From NCBI RefSeq assembly GCF_017654315.1, contig NZ_CP072203.1:1178001-1242000 (forward strand): DNA of 64,000 bases. The letters run 5' to 3'. Below, piece by piece: positions 27,214-36,058 of the stretch. Within the stretch, counting starts at the first letter, position 1, and every line of letters begins with the position of its first letter. Made by a program: the position numbers and the translations under genes. The notes beneath the pieces were generated by a model. The model saw only the letters and a list, made by a program, of their open reading frames with translations, was not told the DNA's origin and did no database searches. The stretch is from Gordonia polyisoprenivorans. Its GTDB lineage: Bacteria > Actinomycetota > Actinomycetes > Mycobacteriales > Mycobacteriaceae.

Positions 27214-30200
27214 ACCCACCACGAGAAGCCGTGGTACCCGGTCGTCGCATGCCAGGGCCCCGACGCCAATCCCACCGTGGCGAGCATCATCACGACGAAG
27301 CAGGCGACCACGATCACCCGCGACCGGGCGAGTACGACCGCCGCCCCGGCGAGCACGCTGATCAGCACCGCCCACCATCCGGCGAGCAGCCACGACGCGG
27401 CCAGCCAACCGAGCGCACCGACGCAGGCCACCGCCCTATCGCCCACCGCCGTACCGCCCACCGGCGCAACGGGAACCGGAGCGGGGGACAGGCCGGCCCG
27501 ACGCCGCCACGGGAGGAACGCTGCCGCGAAAAGTAGTGCGAGCAAGACGAATCCGACGATCAGCGACCACCGGTAGACGCTGTCCCACCGGAACTTCAAC
27601 GTCACCGTGCCGGATGCACCGGCCGGCACCTGCCACCCCTGCTGCCAGCCGTCCACGACGACGGGATCGAGTGTACGACTGCCCAATTCGGCCACCCATC
27701 CGGGATTGGTGCTCTCCGGCACCGACAGAATCCGGGCGGTCGGCGCGGCATCGACGCGCACGCTGCGCGCAGTCGACTGCCACTGCTCGACCTTCGGACG
27801 GGTCACGGCACCGGCGGCGGTCGCAGTGGGCATCGCGGTGTTGCCCAACCAGGTGGTGTCGACGGTGAACGCCCGCCCCGGATTCACCGACAACTCCTGC
27901 TCACCCGCGGGCAGACGGATCGGCGCCGATGAGCACGGGCGGGCCACCACCGGCTCCCCGTCACGCAACGCGGCGGCGGTGGTGTGTACCGACAGGCCGA
28001 TCACCTGACCCGACACCGTGATCCCGATGCCTGCATCGCAGCCGATGTCGATGGGCCTGCTCAGTGGTGGCGCGGTGGGCGGGGCGGGGGAGATCGTGAT
28101 GTCGGCGATGCCGACCGGTGCGCGACTGGCGAATCCGAGACTGTTGACGTCGAGGAGGTCGGTGCGGTCGAGCATGGTGAGGGTGATGCGATCGGTGACC
28201 GCCGGCCGCAGACCGACTACGCCGTCGGCGCCGACGTGGACCCGTTGGGGGCCGGTCCCGAGATCCACCGCCACCTCGGTCGGCGCGGCCGGATAGCCGC
28301 CGGAGGGCGCGAGGATTCGCAGGCTCTGCACCTCCTGCGGCGCCGGCAGCGTCAGGGTCAGAGTGGGTTTGTCGCCCTTCTTGGTGGGTTCGGCTGCGGT
28401 CCATACGGTTCCGGGATCGCCATCGACGGCGGCCTGGCTCGACCCGCGCGGATCGTTGACCTCCGACGCCCCGGTCGCCCGCACCGTTGCCGGCGTGCGC
28501 AGCAACGCGTCGAGTCCGTCCCCGGGTGTGGGTCGCAGCACCACCGCGGGCGTGACGTCGACGCCGTCGGGGACCGAGAGCGCGCGCGTCATCACCCCCG
28601 GTGTCTCGGGACTCAACCCCAGACCCGACGCACACAGCACCCGCGCCGCGGGTGAGTCATCGTCCGGGCCACCGGGTTGGTTCACACACGTCGAGCGCCC
28701 GGAGAGTTCTTGGGTGAGAAGCCATCCCGCCACCGGTGTACCCGGTGCAACCCGGGGTAGGACGACGCGGTGGCGGATGGTCAGCGGCAGCCCGGACGCC
28801 AGATCGATGACCCCGACCTCGCCGAGCGCGAACTGGTTTCCGGCGCTGCCGTCGTCGGTGGCCGAGGCGCGGATCTGCACCCACCGGGTCGGTCCGCTCG
28901 GTGCGGTGACCGTCACGGGCTTGCCGGGTTGGAGACCGGAGACCACGGTCGACCCGGCCTCGGTGGTCACCACGATCGACGAGACGTCCGGTCCGAGTGC
29001 CTTCGCTGTTGTCAGCCGCAGGGCGAGATCGCTTCGCGGACGGTCGAAGTCCAGGCGCATCCACTGTCCGACCGCCGAGGTGAGACCTGCCGACACCCAC
29101 GCCGTGGAGGGATCACCGTCGAAGGCGGCGGCCGCGGAGTTCGCCGGTGAGGTCTGTCCGGGCTGGGTGGCATCGGACGCCGACCCCGACGTCGAGACCC
29201 GCACCCCGTCCGGCTGGTTGTCGAGAAGCCATTGCCCTTCGGTGAGTGGTTGTCCGGCAACGGGATAATCCGGAGCCGCATTCTGCGTCCGGCGCGGATC
29301 CCCGGGCGCACGGATCGCCGAGCTGTGGTCGTCGACACGGCCGAAATCGGTCTCCCGGTCGGCCGGGGTGTCGGTGAGGATCACCGGCACCGACGGCAGG
29401 TCTGCGCGTTGCGCGTCGGCCTGCATCAGTGTGGGGCCGGCGGGGGGTTCACCCAACCGTGCACGCAGATCCGCCAGTGCGGCAAGCGCTTCGGGTCCTC
29501 CGGCGACACGCGGCATCGACGCGGTATCGGTCAGCGACGGACCCGTGCCGCCCGCCGCATCGACCCGGTAGATCTGGATTGCGCGCATCGGTGGGCGTAA
29601 ACCGTTGTCGCGCACCACACCCTTGGCGCTGGGCTGGCTCACCAGCGGACCGAACGACGCAGCACGGGTCAGGCCGGGCGACCCGTCGAGGGCCTGTTGG
29701 GCCAGCAGCGGACGCGCCGACCGCGAGGTGTCGGGGTCGAGATCGGCGCGCAACACGACGATGCCGATCCCCTGATCGGCCAGTGTCGCAGCGAGACCCG
29801 GCGATGCCCGCCCGTCGGCCAGATCGCGCTGGACCGAGTCGAGAGCCCGGATCGCCCCCGGCGGCGTCAGCGGGATCGCGTCACGGATGGCCCACGGGGA
29901 GTCGGCAAGTGGTTGCAGTGGCTCATCACGCGTCAATCCCCACAACTGATCGGCCGACGGTGCACCCGGAACGACAAGCGCCCGTTGTTCGACACCGTTC
30001 TGGGAGACACCACCCTGGGATACACCGTCGTGGGCGTGCGCACCGAGCCACGACGCCGTCTGCGTCCAGTAGTCCGGGATGGCGCGATATGCGCCGTCGG
30101 GGGCGAGTTGACCGGTCCACATCAGCGAGCCGGCGCCGGCCGAGGCGACGAGGACGACCAGCGCCGCGGCCACCGGCCGTGATCGTTGCGGATGTGCGAA

Positions 30201-31475
30201 CGCCCGCAACCACTCTCGGGTCGGCGCCGACCCCGGCAGCGGAACGCGCGCCAACAGGTGTGCGACACCGAGCACCAACGGCAGCCGCACGAACGGCTCG
30301 AATTTGTGGACGTTGCGCAGGAATGCGCCCGGGCCGTCGAGGAACACCCGGACCGGCTCGGCGATCGGTGACCCGAGCCCGCCCGCGTATCCGGTGCACA
30401 TGAGCAGCAGCCCAATCGTCAGGATCGCGATCCAGCGTCGCCGATACGGCATGTGCCGCATGCACAATCCGGCCAATCCCGCGGCGGCCAGGGTGCCGGT
30501 CGCCAGGACCGCGGCGGGCTGGGTCACCAGCACGGCGCCCGCCACGCGCTCGGTGGAGACGAACGGTGTCCACGAACTCGTGCCGCGCAGCACCTCGGTC
30601 AGCGACGTCCACTCGGTGGTCACCCGCGACGACTCGATGAAATCCAGGAACGGCGGCGACACCCGCGACAGGATGAGCAGTGGCACGATCCACCACGCGC
30701 ATCCCAGCGTCAGCCCGGCCGCCCAAGCAACCCCGAAGCGCCACCACCGGCGCACGTCGGTGCGTGCGCACAGCAGAAACCACACGACCGCGACGCCCAA
30801 TGCCGCGAGCGTGGCGACCGCGTTGACCGCGCCCATCAGCGCGACGGCCACCGCCGAGCGCATCGCGTGCCGCCACACGGGCGTGTCGTCGCGGCGATCC
30901 AGCGCATGTACCACCGGCAGTAGCACCCAGGGGGCCAGCATCATCGGCAGTGTTTCCGACGAGATCGAGCCGATCGTCGTCAACACCCGCGGCGACAACA
31001 CGAAGATCGCGCCGGCCAGCAGACGTGAGCCCATCGATCCCACGGCCAGCGCCTCGGCAAGACGGACGAGACCGACGAAGCCGACGAGCAGGAGCACCGC
31101 CCACCACAGCCGCTGGGTCACCCACGGCGCAAGACCGATCAGCTCACCGGCCGCGTAGAACGCCCCGTGCGGGAAGAAGTAGCCGTAGGCCTGGTTCTGC
31201 ACCTGGCCCAGCGGTGCCTGCGGCGTCCAGAGGTGCGCCGCGCGCGCGAGGAAGCCGAGCGGGTTGGCGGTGAGGTCGAGTTTGGTGTCGGCGGCGGTCA
31301 GGCCGGGCGACTGCAGGAACGAGACGACCAGCGCGACGAGGGCGGCGACCGCCACACCGCTGTGTCCCAGGGCGGCTCCGCCGCGGCGCTCAAGCGTGCG
31401 CTGCGCGGCCGGGTCGCTCGAGCTCACTGCGGCCGGGTCGCTCGAGCTCACTGCGGCCGGGTCGCTCGAATTCAC
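27066..31475 (-). CDS. aftD: alpha-(1->3)-arabinofuranosyltransferase AftD
   Basis: A 1469-residue GT-C enzyme that adds branching alpha-1,3-arabinofuranose to arabinogalactan and lipoarabinomannan at the outer face of the membrane. The N-terminal half (~35-450) has about ten TM helices including the FFPHGAFYAAGELIG loop and the LSPRVLTTIGSISSETLPMMLAPW segment. The extracytoplasmic part has two discoidin/CBM-like modules, around ~770-900 (AAFDGDPSTAWVSAG, WMRLDFDRP) and ~1005-1090 (AAVDGDPGTVWTAAEP). TM helices return at ~1305-1450. The GTG at 31475 overlaps the upstream DUF2613 stop (GTGA), but the same GTG context recurs 24 and 48 nt downstream. Order and size match Rv0236A-Rv0236c. Confidence 0.93.
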   Translation of the reverse strand: MNSSDPAAVSSSDPAAVSSSDPAAQRTLERRGGAALGHSGVAVAALVALVVSFLQSPGLTAADTKLDLTANPLGFLARAAHLWTPQAPLGQVQNQAYGYFFPHGAFYAAGELIGLAPWVTQRLWWAVLLLVGFVGLVRLAEALAVGSMGSRLLAGAIFVLSPRVLTTIGSISSETLPMMLAPWVLLPVVHALDRRDDTPVWRHAMRSAVAVALMGAVNAVATLAALGVAVVWFLLCARTDVRRWWRFGVAWAAGLTLGCAWWIVPLLILSRVSPPFLDFIESSRVTTEWTSLTEVLRGTSSWTPFVSTERVAGAVLVTQPAAVLATGTLAAAGLAGLCMRHMPYRRRWIAILTIGLLLMCTGYAGGLGSPIAEPVRVFLDGPGAFLRNVHKFEPFVRLPLVLGVAHLLARVPLPGSAPTREWLRAFAHPQRSRPVAAALVVLVASAGAGSLMWTGQLAPDGAYRAIPDYWTQTASWLGAHAHDGVSQGGVSQNGVEQRALVVPGAPSADQLWGLTRDEPLQPLADSPWAIRDAIPLTPPGAIRALDSVQRDLADGRASPGLAATLADQGIGIVVLRADLDPDTSRSARPLLAQQALDGSPGLTRAASFGPLVSQPSAKGVVRDNGLRPPMRAIQIYRVDAAGGTGPSLTDTASMPRVAGGPEALAALADLRARLGEPPAGPTLMQADAQRADLPSVPVILTDTPADRETDFGRVDDHSSAIRAPGDPRRTQNAAPDYPVAGQPLTEGQWLLDNQPDGVRVSTSGSASDATQPGQTSPANSAAAAFDGDPSTAWVSAGLTSAVGQWMRLDFDRPRSDLALRLTTAKALGPDVSSIVVTTEAGSTVVSGLQPGKPVTVTAPSGPTRWVQIRASATDDGSAGNQFALGEVGVIDLASGLPLTIRHRVVLPRVAPGTPVAGWLLTQELSGRSTCVNQPGGPDDDSPAARVLCASGLGLSPETPGVMTRALSVPDGVDVTPAVVLRPTPGDGLDALLRTPATVRATGASEVNDPRGSSQAAVDGDPGTVWTAAEPTKKGDKPTLTLTLPAPQEVQSLRILAPSGGYPAAPTEVAVDLGTGPQRVHVGADGVVGLRPAVTDRITLTMLDRTDLLDVNSLGFASRAPVGIADITISPAPPTAPPLSRPIDIGCDAGIGITVSGQVIGLSVHTTAAALRDGEPVVARPCSSAPIRLPAGEQELSVNPGRAFTVDTTWLGNTAMPTATAAGAVTRPKVEQWQSTARSVRVDAAPTARILSVPESTNPGWVAELGSRTLDPVVVDGWQQGWQVPAGASGTVTLKFRWDSVYRWSLIVGFVLLALLFAAAFLPWRRRAGLSPAPVPVAPVGGTAVGDRAVACVGALGWLAASWLLAGWWAVLISVLAGAAVVLARSRVIVVACFVVMMLATVGLASGPWHATTGYHGFSWWVQLPAFVAVSLVISSAMPSSVRRWFSRLRARRALSRRRNQSRAGSSTKA

Positions 31476-31476
31476 T
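31405..31476 (-). repeat. three tandem 24-bp repeats over the aftD start
   Basis: Copies at 31405-31428, 31429-31452 and 31453-31476; the last differs by two bases (GAATTC instead of GAGCTC). Each encodes SSSDPAAV-like residues, and each supplies an in-frame GTG, at 31475, 31451 and 31427. Confidence 0.9.
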
Positions 31477-31672
31477 GGCTGTCGCCGGAGCCACCCCGTG
31501 ATCCGTAGTCCACCGAGCCCTGGACGAAGCCGCTGTTCGGATTGATGTTGTTCAGGTCCGTCGACGGGCTCGTCTGCGCCGACAGGACCCCGCCGAGGAG
31601 CACCGCGCCGAGTCCGACCAGGATGCCGGCAACTCCGGCGACGGCTCCGGCGATCAGGCGGTTGTTGCGCAT
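31472..31672 (-). CDS. DUF2613 small secreted/membrane protein (Rv0236A-like)
   Basis: A 66-residue protein: short basic N terminus (MRNNRLIAG), one hydrophobic helix (~7-30, VAGVAGILVGLGAVLLGGVL), then a small extracytoplasmic tail with Asn/Ser/Gly-rich sequence (NNINPNSGFVQGSVDYGSRG). This is DUF2613, a family encoded directly upstream of aftD in mycolate-containing genera. The open frame extends to 31969, but the ATG at 31672 starts the conserved peptide. Its stop overlaps the aftD GTG, so the pair is translationally coupled, and an AftD accessory role is a reasonable inference. Confidence 0.88.
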   Translation of the reverse strand: MRNNRLIAGAVAGVAGILVGLGAVLLGGVLSAQTSPSTDLNNINPNSGFVQGSVDYGSRGGSGDSQ

Positions 31673-31740
31673 GGTGGCCAAACTACCATCGGCGCGCAGA
31701 GCGCTCGCGTGAGCGCGCGGGTGCCTCGCCGTGCCCGCGT

Positions 31741-32244
31741 TCAGTCGGCAACCAGCCGGGACCCGTCCAAGCGACTGAATCGGCTGAACGGCCAGGCGAG
31801 TCCGTAGAGCTCGTCGGCCGCCTCGCGTTGGCGGCGGATGACGTACCGGCCGGGGGCGATCCCGCTCGCGCCGTGCTCGGGATGTAGCAGGTAGGCGACC
31901 GACGATGCGTCGACGAAGCCGAGGGTCAAGCCGTCGCCATCGACGAACCATCGCCCGGTCCAGGTGCACTCCCCGTCGGCGAGCAGGGTGTGCGGGTTGC
32001 CGCCGCCGGCGCTACGGAGGATCTCGATGCCTGTCGGCGGCACCGGTGTGGGCGTCATCGACGCCCCCGACCGCGCCTCGGCGGCGGCGACCATGCGCCA
32101 CGGGACCACGAGGAGGTCGCCCTGCGCCTGCAGCCCGGCGGTGACCGGGATGGTGAGTGCGGTGTCGAGGTGATCGAGGACGCCGAGACCACTCTGCTCG
32201 GTGAGTTCGGCGAGGGTGGTGGTGACCGATGCCGTTGAAGTCAT
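31741..32244 (-). CDS. hypothetical protein paired with DUF6745 gene
   Basis: A 167-residue soluble protein with no signal peptide, TM helix or motif I recognise. The middle contains Thr/Pro-rich TPTPVPPTGIEIL, then strands CTWTGRWFVDGDGLTLGFVD and SVAYLLHPEHG. The end is PGRYVIRRQREAADE. The last part reads like a small beta-rich domain with an arginine patch. The gene follows the DUF6745 gene in the same direction after 63 bp containing short imperfect GTGTTCCGGTGCGGTGGT repeats. Its function is unknown; co-occurrence with DUF6745 is the only clue. It is not in the M. tuberculosis order I remember. Confidence 0.65.
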   Translation of the reverse strand: MTSTASVTTTLAELTEQSGLGVLDHLDTALTIPVTAGLQAQGDLLVVPWRMVAAAEARSGASMTPTPVPPTGIEILRSAGGGNPHTLLADGECTWTGRWFVDGDGLTLGFVDASSVAYLLHPEHGASGIAPGRYVIRRQREAADELYGLAWPFSRFSRLDGSRLVAD

Positions 32245-32307
32245 GTGTGTCTCGCGTGTGTTCTGGTGCGGTGGTGTGTTCCGGTGCGGTGGTAGGCGGG
32301 ATGCGCC

Positions 32308-33558
32308 TCAGGTTCGGCGCACGAGTTGGGCGTAGTCGGCGGCGTCGAGACCGTAGGTCCAGGCCGCGGCGGTCAGAGCGGTGGGCACCCAGCCGGGCAC
32401 GTGGATGCCGTAGCGCCGGCGCCGGCCATCGCGTTCCCGGGAGCCGTTGGTCACCACCAGGATTCGTTGATTGGTCCGCCATTGCCGTGGGCTGGCGTAC
32501 AGCGTGAGAGTGGCCGCCTCGTTACCGGGATCGTCGGACTCGTCGATCAGCTGCATCCCGGCGTCGTCGATCCATCGATCCCAGCCGATGCGTTCGATCG
32601 CGGTGCGGCGGATCTCGATGTTGCGTTCGGCGGCGATGCGCTCGGGTGTCGGATCGTCGATCACCCACTGCGGCACGATCGTTCCGTGAATGGCGTGGAC
32701 GGCACAGCCGTCGGCGTAGGCGACGGCGCGACCGTCGTCGGAATGCAGCCGCCGTGTGCCGTGCGGGCTGTACGGGATGGGTTCGGTACTCACCGATACG
32801 GGCCGTTCGGCAAGGACGCAGACGTCGTCGAATGCCCACCACCACCCGGCGGAAACGGCCAGGGCCGTGGTGATCTCGAGGAGTTCGACTTCGTCTGGCG
32901 GCAGCCGCACCAACCCCCATCGGTGGACGACGAGCCCGAACGCGCTGCGATGCGCCTCGTGCTGGCCGAACCACGTGCCGACGCCGGGCATCACCGGCAG
33001 CGTCGACTTGATCGGACGGCCGATGTTGTCGAAGAGGCTGGTGCGCAACGAGTCCCGGATGGTTTCCCGGATGACGTCGACGACGTCGGCTCCGCTCTCG
33101 AGTGCCTCCGCCGGGCTCAGGGCTCGTGTATGTCCGGCGGTCGCACGTGCATTCGGGAAGGCCGGCGTCAGCCGATCGAGACGCTTCTCGACGGCGTCGC
33201 GTGAGCGTGCCAGCATCGCGGCGATCCGATTGGGGGCGTCGTCACGTCCGGGAGCTGTCGTGGTGTCGAGCTTCTCGGTCCGGATGGACCGCACCGCTGC
33301 GTGCGGTGAACTCTCCCAGATGAATTGTGGGGGAGGGTTTTTGGCGATCCGGTAGAGATCGGAGATCGCGGCTTCGGTGGTGGTGCGATCGGCCCGCCGG
33401 GTGTCGAGTCCGTGCTCGAGCCAGGCCTCGCGGGTGTGGATCAGGTGGTCGGCGATCGCCGACGACTCCGAGTCACCTGGTGGTGTTGGTGGAAAATGAT
33501 TGCTGGAGAATATCTTCCGGCGATCGATGCCGGCTCGGTGGAACGGCACGGGGCTCAC
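32308..33558 (-). CDS. DUF6745 family protein
   Basis: A soluble protein of about 416 residues. The C-terminal third carries the DUF6745 pattern: YADGCAVHAIHGTIVPQWVI, then TPERIAAERNIEIRRTAIERIGWDRWIDDAG, and LTLYASP. The N-terminal part (HTREAWLEHGLDTRRADR, AISDLYRIA, PQFIWESSP) is also family-like. The biochemical role is unknown. In other bacteria such domains sit beside repeat or sensor modules, as I recall. The open frame continues to a TTG at 33630, but residues before 33558 look non-conserved; GTG 33558 and GTG 33549 are alternatives without strong ribosome sites. It lies downstream of the universal stress protein gene on the same strand. A pair of 16-bp repeats sits in the gap. Confidence 0.7.
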   Translation of the reverse strand: MSPVPFHRAGIDRRKIFSSNHFPPTPPGDSESSAIADHLIHTREAWLEHGLDTRRADRTTTEAAISDLYRIAKNPPPQFIWESSPHAAVRSIRTEKLDTTTAPGRDDAPNRIAAMLARSRDAVEKRLDRLTPAFPNARATAGHTRALSPAEALESGADVVDVIRETIRDSLRTSLFDNIGRPIKSTLPVMPGVGTWFGQHEAHRSAFGLVVHRWGLVRLPPDEVELLEITTALAVSAGWWWAFDDVCVLAERPVSVSTEPIPYSPHGTRRLHSDDGRAVAYADGCAVHAIHGTIVPQWVIDDPTPERIAAERNIEIRRTAIERIGWDRWIDDAGMQLIDESDDPGNEAATLTLYASPRQWRTNQRILVVTNGSRERDGRRRRYGIHVPGWVPTALTAAAWTYGLDAADYAQLVRRT

Positions 33559-33640
33559 GCGAGGGAGGCGGTGGCCGCCTTTCCGGTAGTCATGACTGTC
33601 AAGGATGGCACCATCGGCGCGTGAGCGCAAGACGCCGCGG

Positions 33641-33674
33641 GGATCACGGTGTCACCTGGGATCACGGTGTCACC
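33641..33674. repeat. two 16-bp direct repeats before the DUF6745 gene
   Basis: GGATCACGGTGTCACC occurs at 33641-33656 and 33659-33674 with an 18-bp period. Each copy contains the near-palindrome GGTGTCACC. They straddle the stop codon of the universal stress protein gene and lie ~85-115 nt upstream of the DUF6745 start, so they could be operators or a simple duplication. Confidence 0.6.
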
Positions 33675-34234
33675 GGAAATTGCTTGTCGCACTTGGCCGG
33701 AACGATGAACACCGGTCGGTGACAGTGCTTCAGCACGCGGCCGGCCACATTGGATCGCAGGAGCGCCTTGAGCCCGGAGTCGCCGCGGGTACCCGTCACC
33801 AACAGGTCGACGTCGAGGGCATCGGCAGCGGCGACCAGGGCACCCCACACCGTCGACTCCACCTCCACCAGCGTTCCGGTCGCATCGAGGCCCGCGTTCC
33901 GCGCCATCTCGACGCCACGCGTGTTGGTCTCGGCGGCCTCCGTGCGCAGGGCATCATCGACGTCGAGTTCGAGCGGAGAGGTGTCGACGAAGGGCTGGAT
34001 GCCGGCCGAGAGACTCGACAGCCGCGCCGGATTCAACGAGCCCGGCTGCCAGGCCGTGACCACGTGTGCGGTCGTCGCCCGCAGGAAGTGGGCGGCGTAG
34101 GTGATGGCCCGCTCGGAATTGGCGCCGCCGTCGAACGCGATCATCACCGACTGGGGAACCGGACCGGAGCCGGACACGGACTCAGCCGGGGCGGAGTCGG
34201 TCCGCGCGCCCTGCTCCCGGTGTCGAGAGTCCAT
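33662..34234 (-). CDS. universal stress protein domain protein
   Basis: A 190-residue single UspA domain. Strand 1 is PQSVMIAFDGGANSERAITYAAHFLR, strand 2 THVVTAWQPG, strand 4 region VDLLVTGTRGDSGLKALLRSN and the last strand RPVFIVP. The usual ATP-loop motif G-x2-G-x9-G-S/T reads GTRG then nine residues then S-N, so ATP binding is doubtful. The start at 34234 is the first Met with family-like sequence after it; the upstream frame overlaps the lpqI promoter. It diverges from lpqI with only 29 bp between start codons, implying a shared compact promoter region. The partner or ligand is unknown. Confidence 0.85.
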   Translation of the reverse strand: MDSRHREQGARTDSAPAESVSGSGPVPQSVMIAFDGGANSERAITYAAHFLRATTAHVVTAWQPGSLNPARLSSLSAGIQPFVDTSPLELDVDDALRTEAAETNTRGVEMARNAGLDATGTLVEVESTVWGALVAAADALDVDLLVTGTRGDSGLKALLRSNVAGRVLKHCHRPVFIVPAKCDKQFPVTP

Positions 34235-34263
34235 TGCCCAAGGGTACATGCAACACTCGTGCC

Positions 34264-35472
34264 ATGGGCCCAACTCGACGACGCCGTTTTCGCCAGGTTC
34301 GTGACCTGATCGCGCTGGTGGCGGTGACAAGTATCGCCGTGGTCGGCTGCGGCACCGACTCCTCCTCGTCGGCCGCCCCGACGTCGTCGAGCACGTCCTC
34401 GTCGGCGTCGACCCGGTCGTCGGTGGCCGCGTCCACGAGTGCCGCGGCGCCCGTCGGTTGCGGTGCGGCGACCCTGGCGAAGATGTCGCTGCGACAGAAG
34501 CTGGGCCAGTCGATCGTCGTCGGGGTGACCGGAACCGCCGACGCGCTGTCGTTGGTCAAGCGAGAGCCGGTGGGCGGCATCTTCATCGGCAGCTGGACCG
34601 ACAAGTCGATCCTCACCGACCCGGCCGCCCTCGAGAAGGTCACCGCCGCCTCGTCGATCCCGTTGATGGTCACCGTCGACCAGGAGGGCGGCCGCGTCTC
34701 CCGGTTGTCCTCCCTCGGAGTCGACAGCCCGTCGGCGCGTGAACTCGCCCGCACCAAGACGCCCGAACAGGTCCGTGCCCTCGCGGCGAGCGAGGGCAAG
34801 AAGATGCGGGCGCTGGGCATCACCGTGGACTTCGCCCCCGACGCCGACGTCAGTGACGAACCCGACGACGCGGTCATCGGCGACCGTTCGTTCTCCGACG
34901 ATCCGGCCACCGTGGCCCGATACGCCCAGGCCTTCGCCGAAGGACTCCAATCCGCCGGTGTGATGCCGGTGTTCAAACACTTCCCGGGGCACGGACACGG
35001 TTCGGGCGACTCCCACCTCGGTGTCGTGCGCACACCGCCGCTCACGCAACTCGAGCGCAGCGATCTCGTCCCCTACAAGACGCTGCTGGCAAATCCGGGA
35101 AATGCGGCGGTGATGGTCGGGCATCTGATCGTGCCCGGACTGACCGTTGGCGACACACCGGCCAGTCTGAGCGTCAACGCCATGCGTATGTTGCGGACCG
35201 GGCAGCCCTACGGCGGCCCGGCCTTCGACGGCGTCGTCTTCTCCGACGACCTGTCGGGGATGGGTGCCATCACCCAGCGGTATCCGCTGCCGCAGGCGGT
35301 GCAGCGCTTCCTCGTCGCCGGCGGCGACATCGCCCTGTGGATCACCACCGACAAGGTGACCGCCGTCCTCGACAGCCTCGAGTCCGCGGTTCGTTCCGGG
35401 AAACTGCGCCAGTCGCGCGTCGACGAGTCGGTCGTGCGCATCCTCAAGGCGAAGGGACAACTGCGGTGCTGA
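34264..35472 (+). CDS. lpqI: lipoprotein LpqI, GH3 beta-N-acetylglucosaminidase
   Basis: A 402-residue lipoprotein. The basic N terminus and hydrophobic core lead to a lipobox VVGC with Cys29, followed by a Ser/Thr linker. The GH3 catalytic domain shows VTVDQEGGRVSRL, FAPDADV, the NagZ-type KHFPGHGHGSGDSHLG and the nucleophile loop VVFSDDLSGMGAI (Asp). In M. tuberculosis LpqI (Rv0237) cleaves GlcNAc from muropeptides during peptidoglycan recycling. The same role outside the membrane is expected here. ATG 34264 directly starts the signal peptide. The small membrane gene 35504 follows 31 nt downstream and could be co-transcribed. Confidence 0.93.
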   Translation: MGPTRRRRFRQVRDLIALVAVTSIAVVGCGTDSSSSAAPTSSSTSSSASTRSSVAASTSAAAPVGCGAATLAKMSLRQKLGQSIVVGVTGTADALSLVKREPVGGIFIGSWTDKSILTDPAALEKVTAASSIPLMVTVDQEGGRVSRLSSLGVDSPSARELARTKTPEQVRALAASEGKKMRALGITVDFAPDADVSDEPDDAVIGDRSFSDDPATVARYAQAFAEGLQSAGVMPVFKHFPGHGHGSGDSHLGVVRTPPLTQLERSDLVPYKTLLANPGNAAVMVGHLIVPGLTVGDTPASLSVNAMRMLRTGQPYGGPAFDGVVFSDDLSGMGAITQRYPLPQAVQRFLVAGGDIALWITTDKVTAVLDSLESAVRSGKLRQSRVDESVVRILKAKGQLRC

Positions 35473-35503
35473 TGACCGCCGGAGGAAAGCGGGGTGAACA
35501 CGC

Positions 35504-36058
35504 GTGAGTGATCCCCATCCGCCGCATCGGCCGCCGCCGCCACGCCCGCGCGTTGCCGTCACCCCGTTGGCGCAGCCTCCGGTCGTGCGCACGCGTCGCA
35601 CACATCTGGCCGTCGGATTCGCGGCGCTCGAGGTGGTCCTGCTGGTCGTCGCCGCGGTGGTGGTGCTGATGTCGCGTGACGCGTTGACGACTGCTCTGCG
35701 TGCCGAGCTCGCGGCCGACAATCAGGGCGCGAGTGCCGCCGATGTCTCCACCACCGTGTCCATCGCGCTGCTGGTCGCCGCGGGTGTCGCGGTGCTGGCC
35801 GTCGTCGCGGCGGTCCTCGGTGCGCTGCTCGTGCGTCAGGGTGCGGCAGCGGCTCGGCCCGTGCTGGTCGGCTCGGCGGTCCTCGTGACGCTGCTGGCAA
35901 TCGCGTGGATCGTGACGACGAGTTCGCTGCCCGCCGATACCGATACGGTTCTGCCGATGATGTGGGTGTCGTGGTACCTGCCGTCGGCGGCGGCGCTCGC
36001 CGGGGTTCTCGCGGGTGTGGCGGTCCTCATTCCGGACGGCGGTGTGACCCTGCGTTGA
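35504..36058 (+). CDS. small four-TM membrane protein
   Basis: A 184-residue protein with a Pro/Arg-rich N-terminal tail (~30 residues) and four hydrophobic segments: FAALEVVLLVVAAVVVLM, IALLVAAGVAVLAVVAAVLG, PVLVGSAVLVTLLAIAWIV and LPSAAALAGVLAGVAVLI. No motif links it to a known function. It starts with GTG 31 nt after lpqI; GGAGGAAAG lies ~17 nt upstream, which is a little far. The 3' end overlaps the iniC stop region by 32 nt on the opposite strand. Confidence 0.7.
   Translation: MSDPHPPHRPPPPRPRVAVTPLAQPPVVRTRRTHLAVGFAALEVVLLVVAAVVVLMSRDALTTALRAELAADNQGASAADVSTTVSIALLVAAGVAVLAVVAAVLGALLVRQGAAAARPVLVGSAVLVTLLAIAWIVTTSSLPADTDTVLPMMWVSWYLPSAAALAGVLAGVAVLIPDGGVTLR

Noticed and set aside
33559..33630. 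N-terminal extension of the DUF6745 protein from TTG 33630
   Set aside because: The added 24 residues are not family-like and the TTG lacks a ribosome site.
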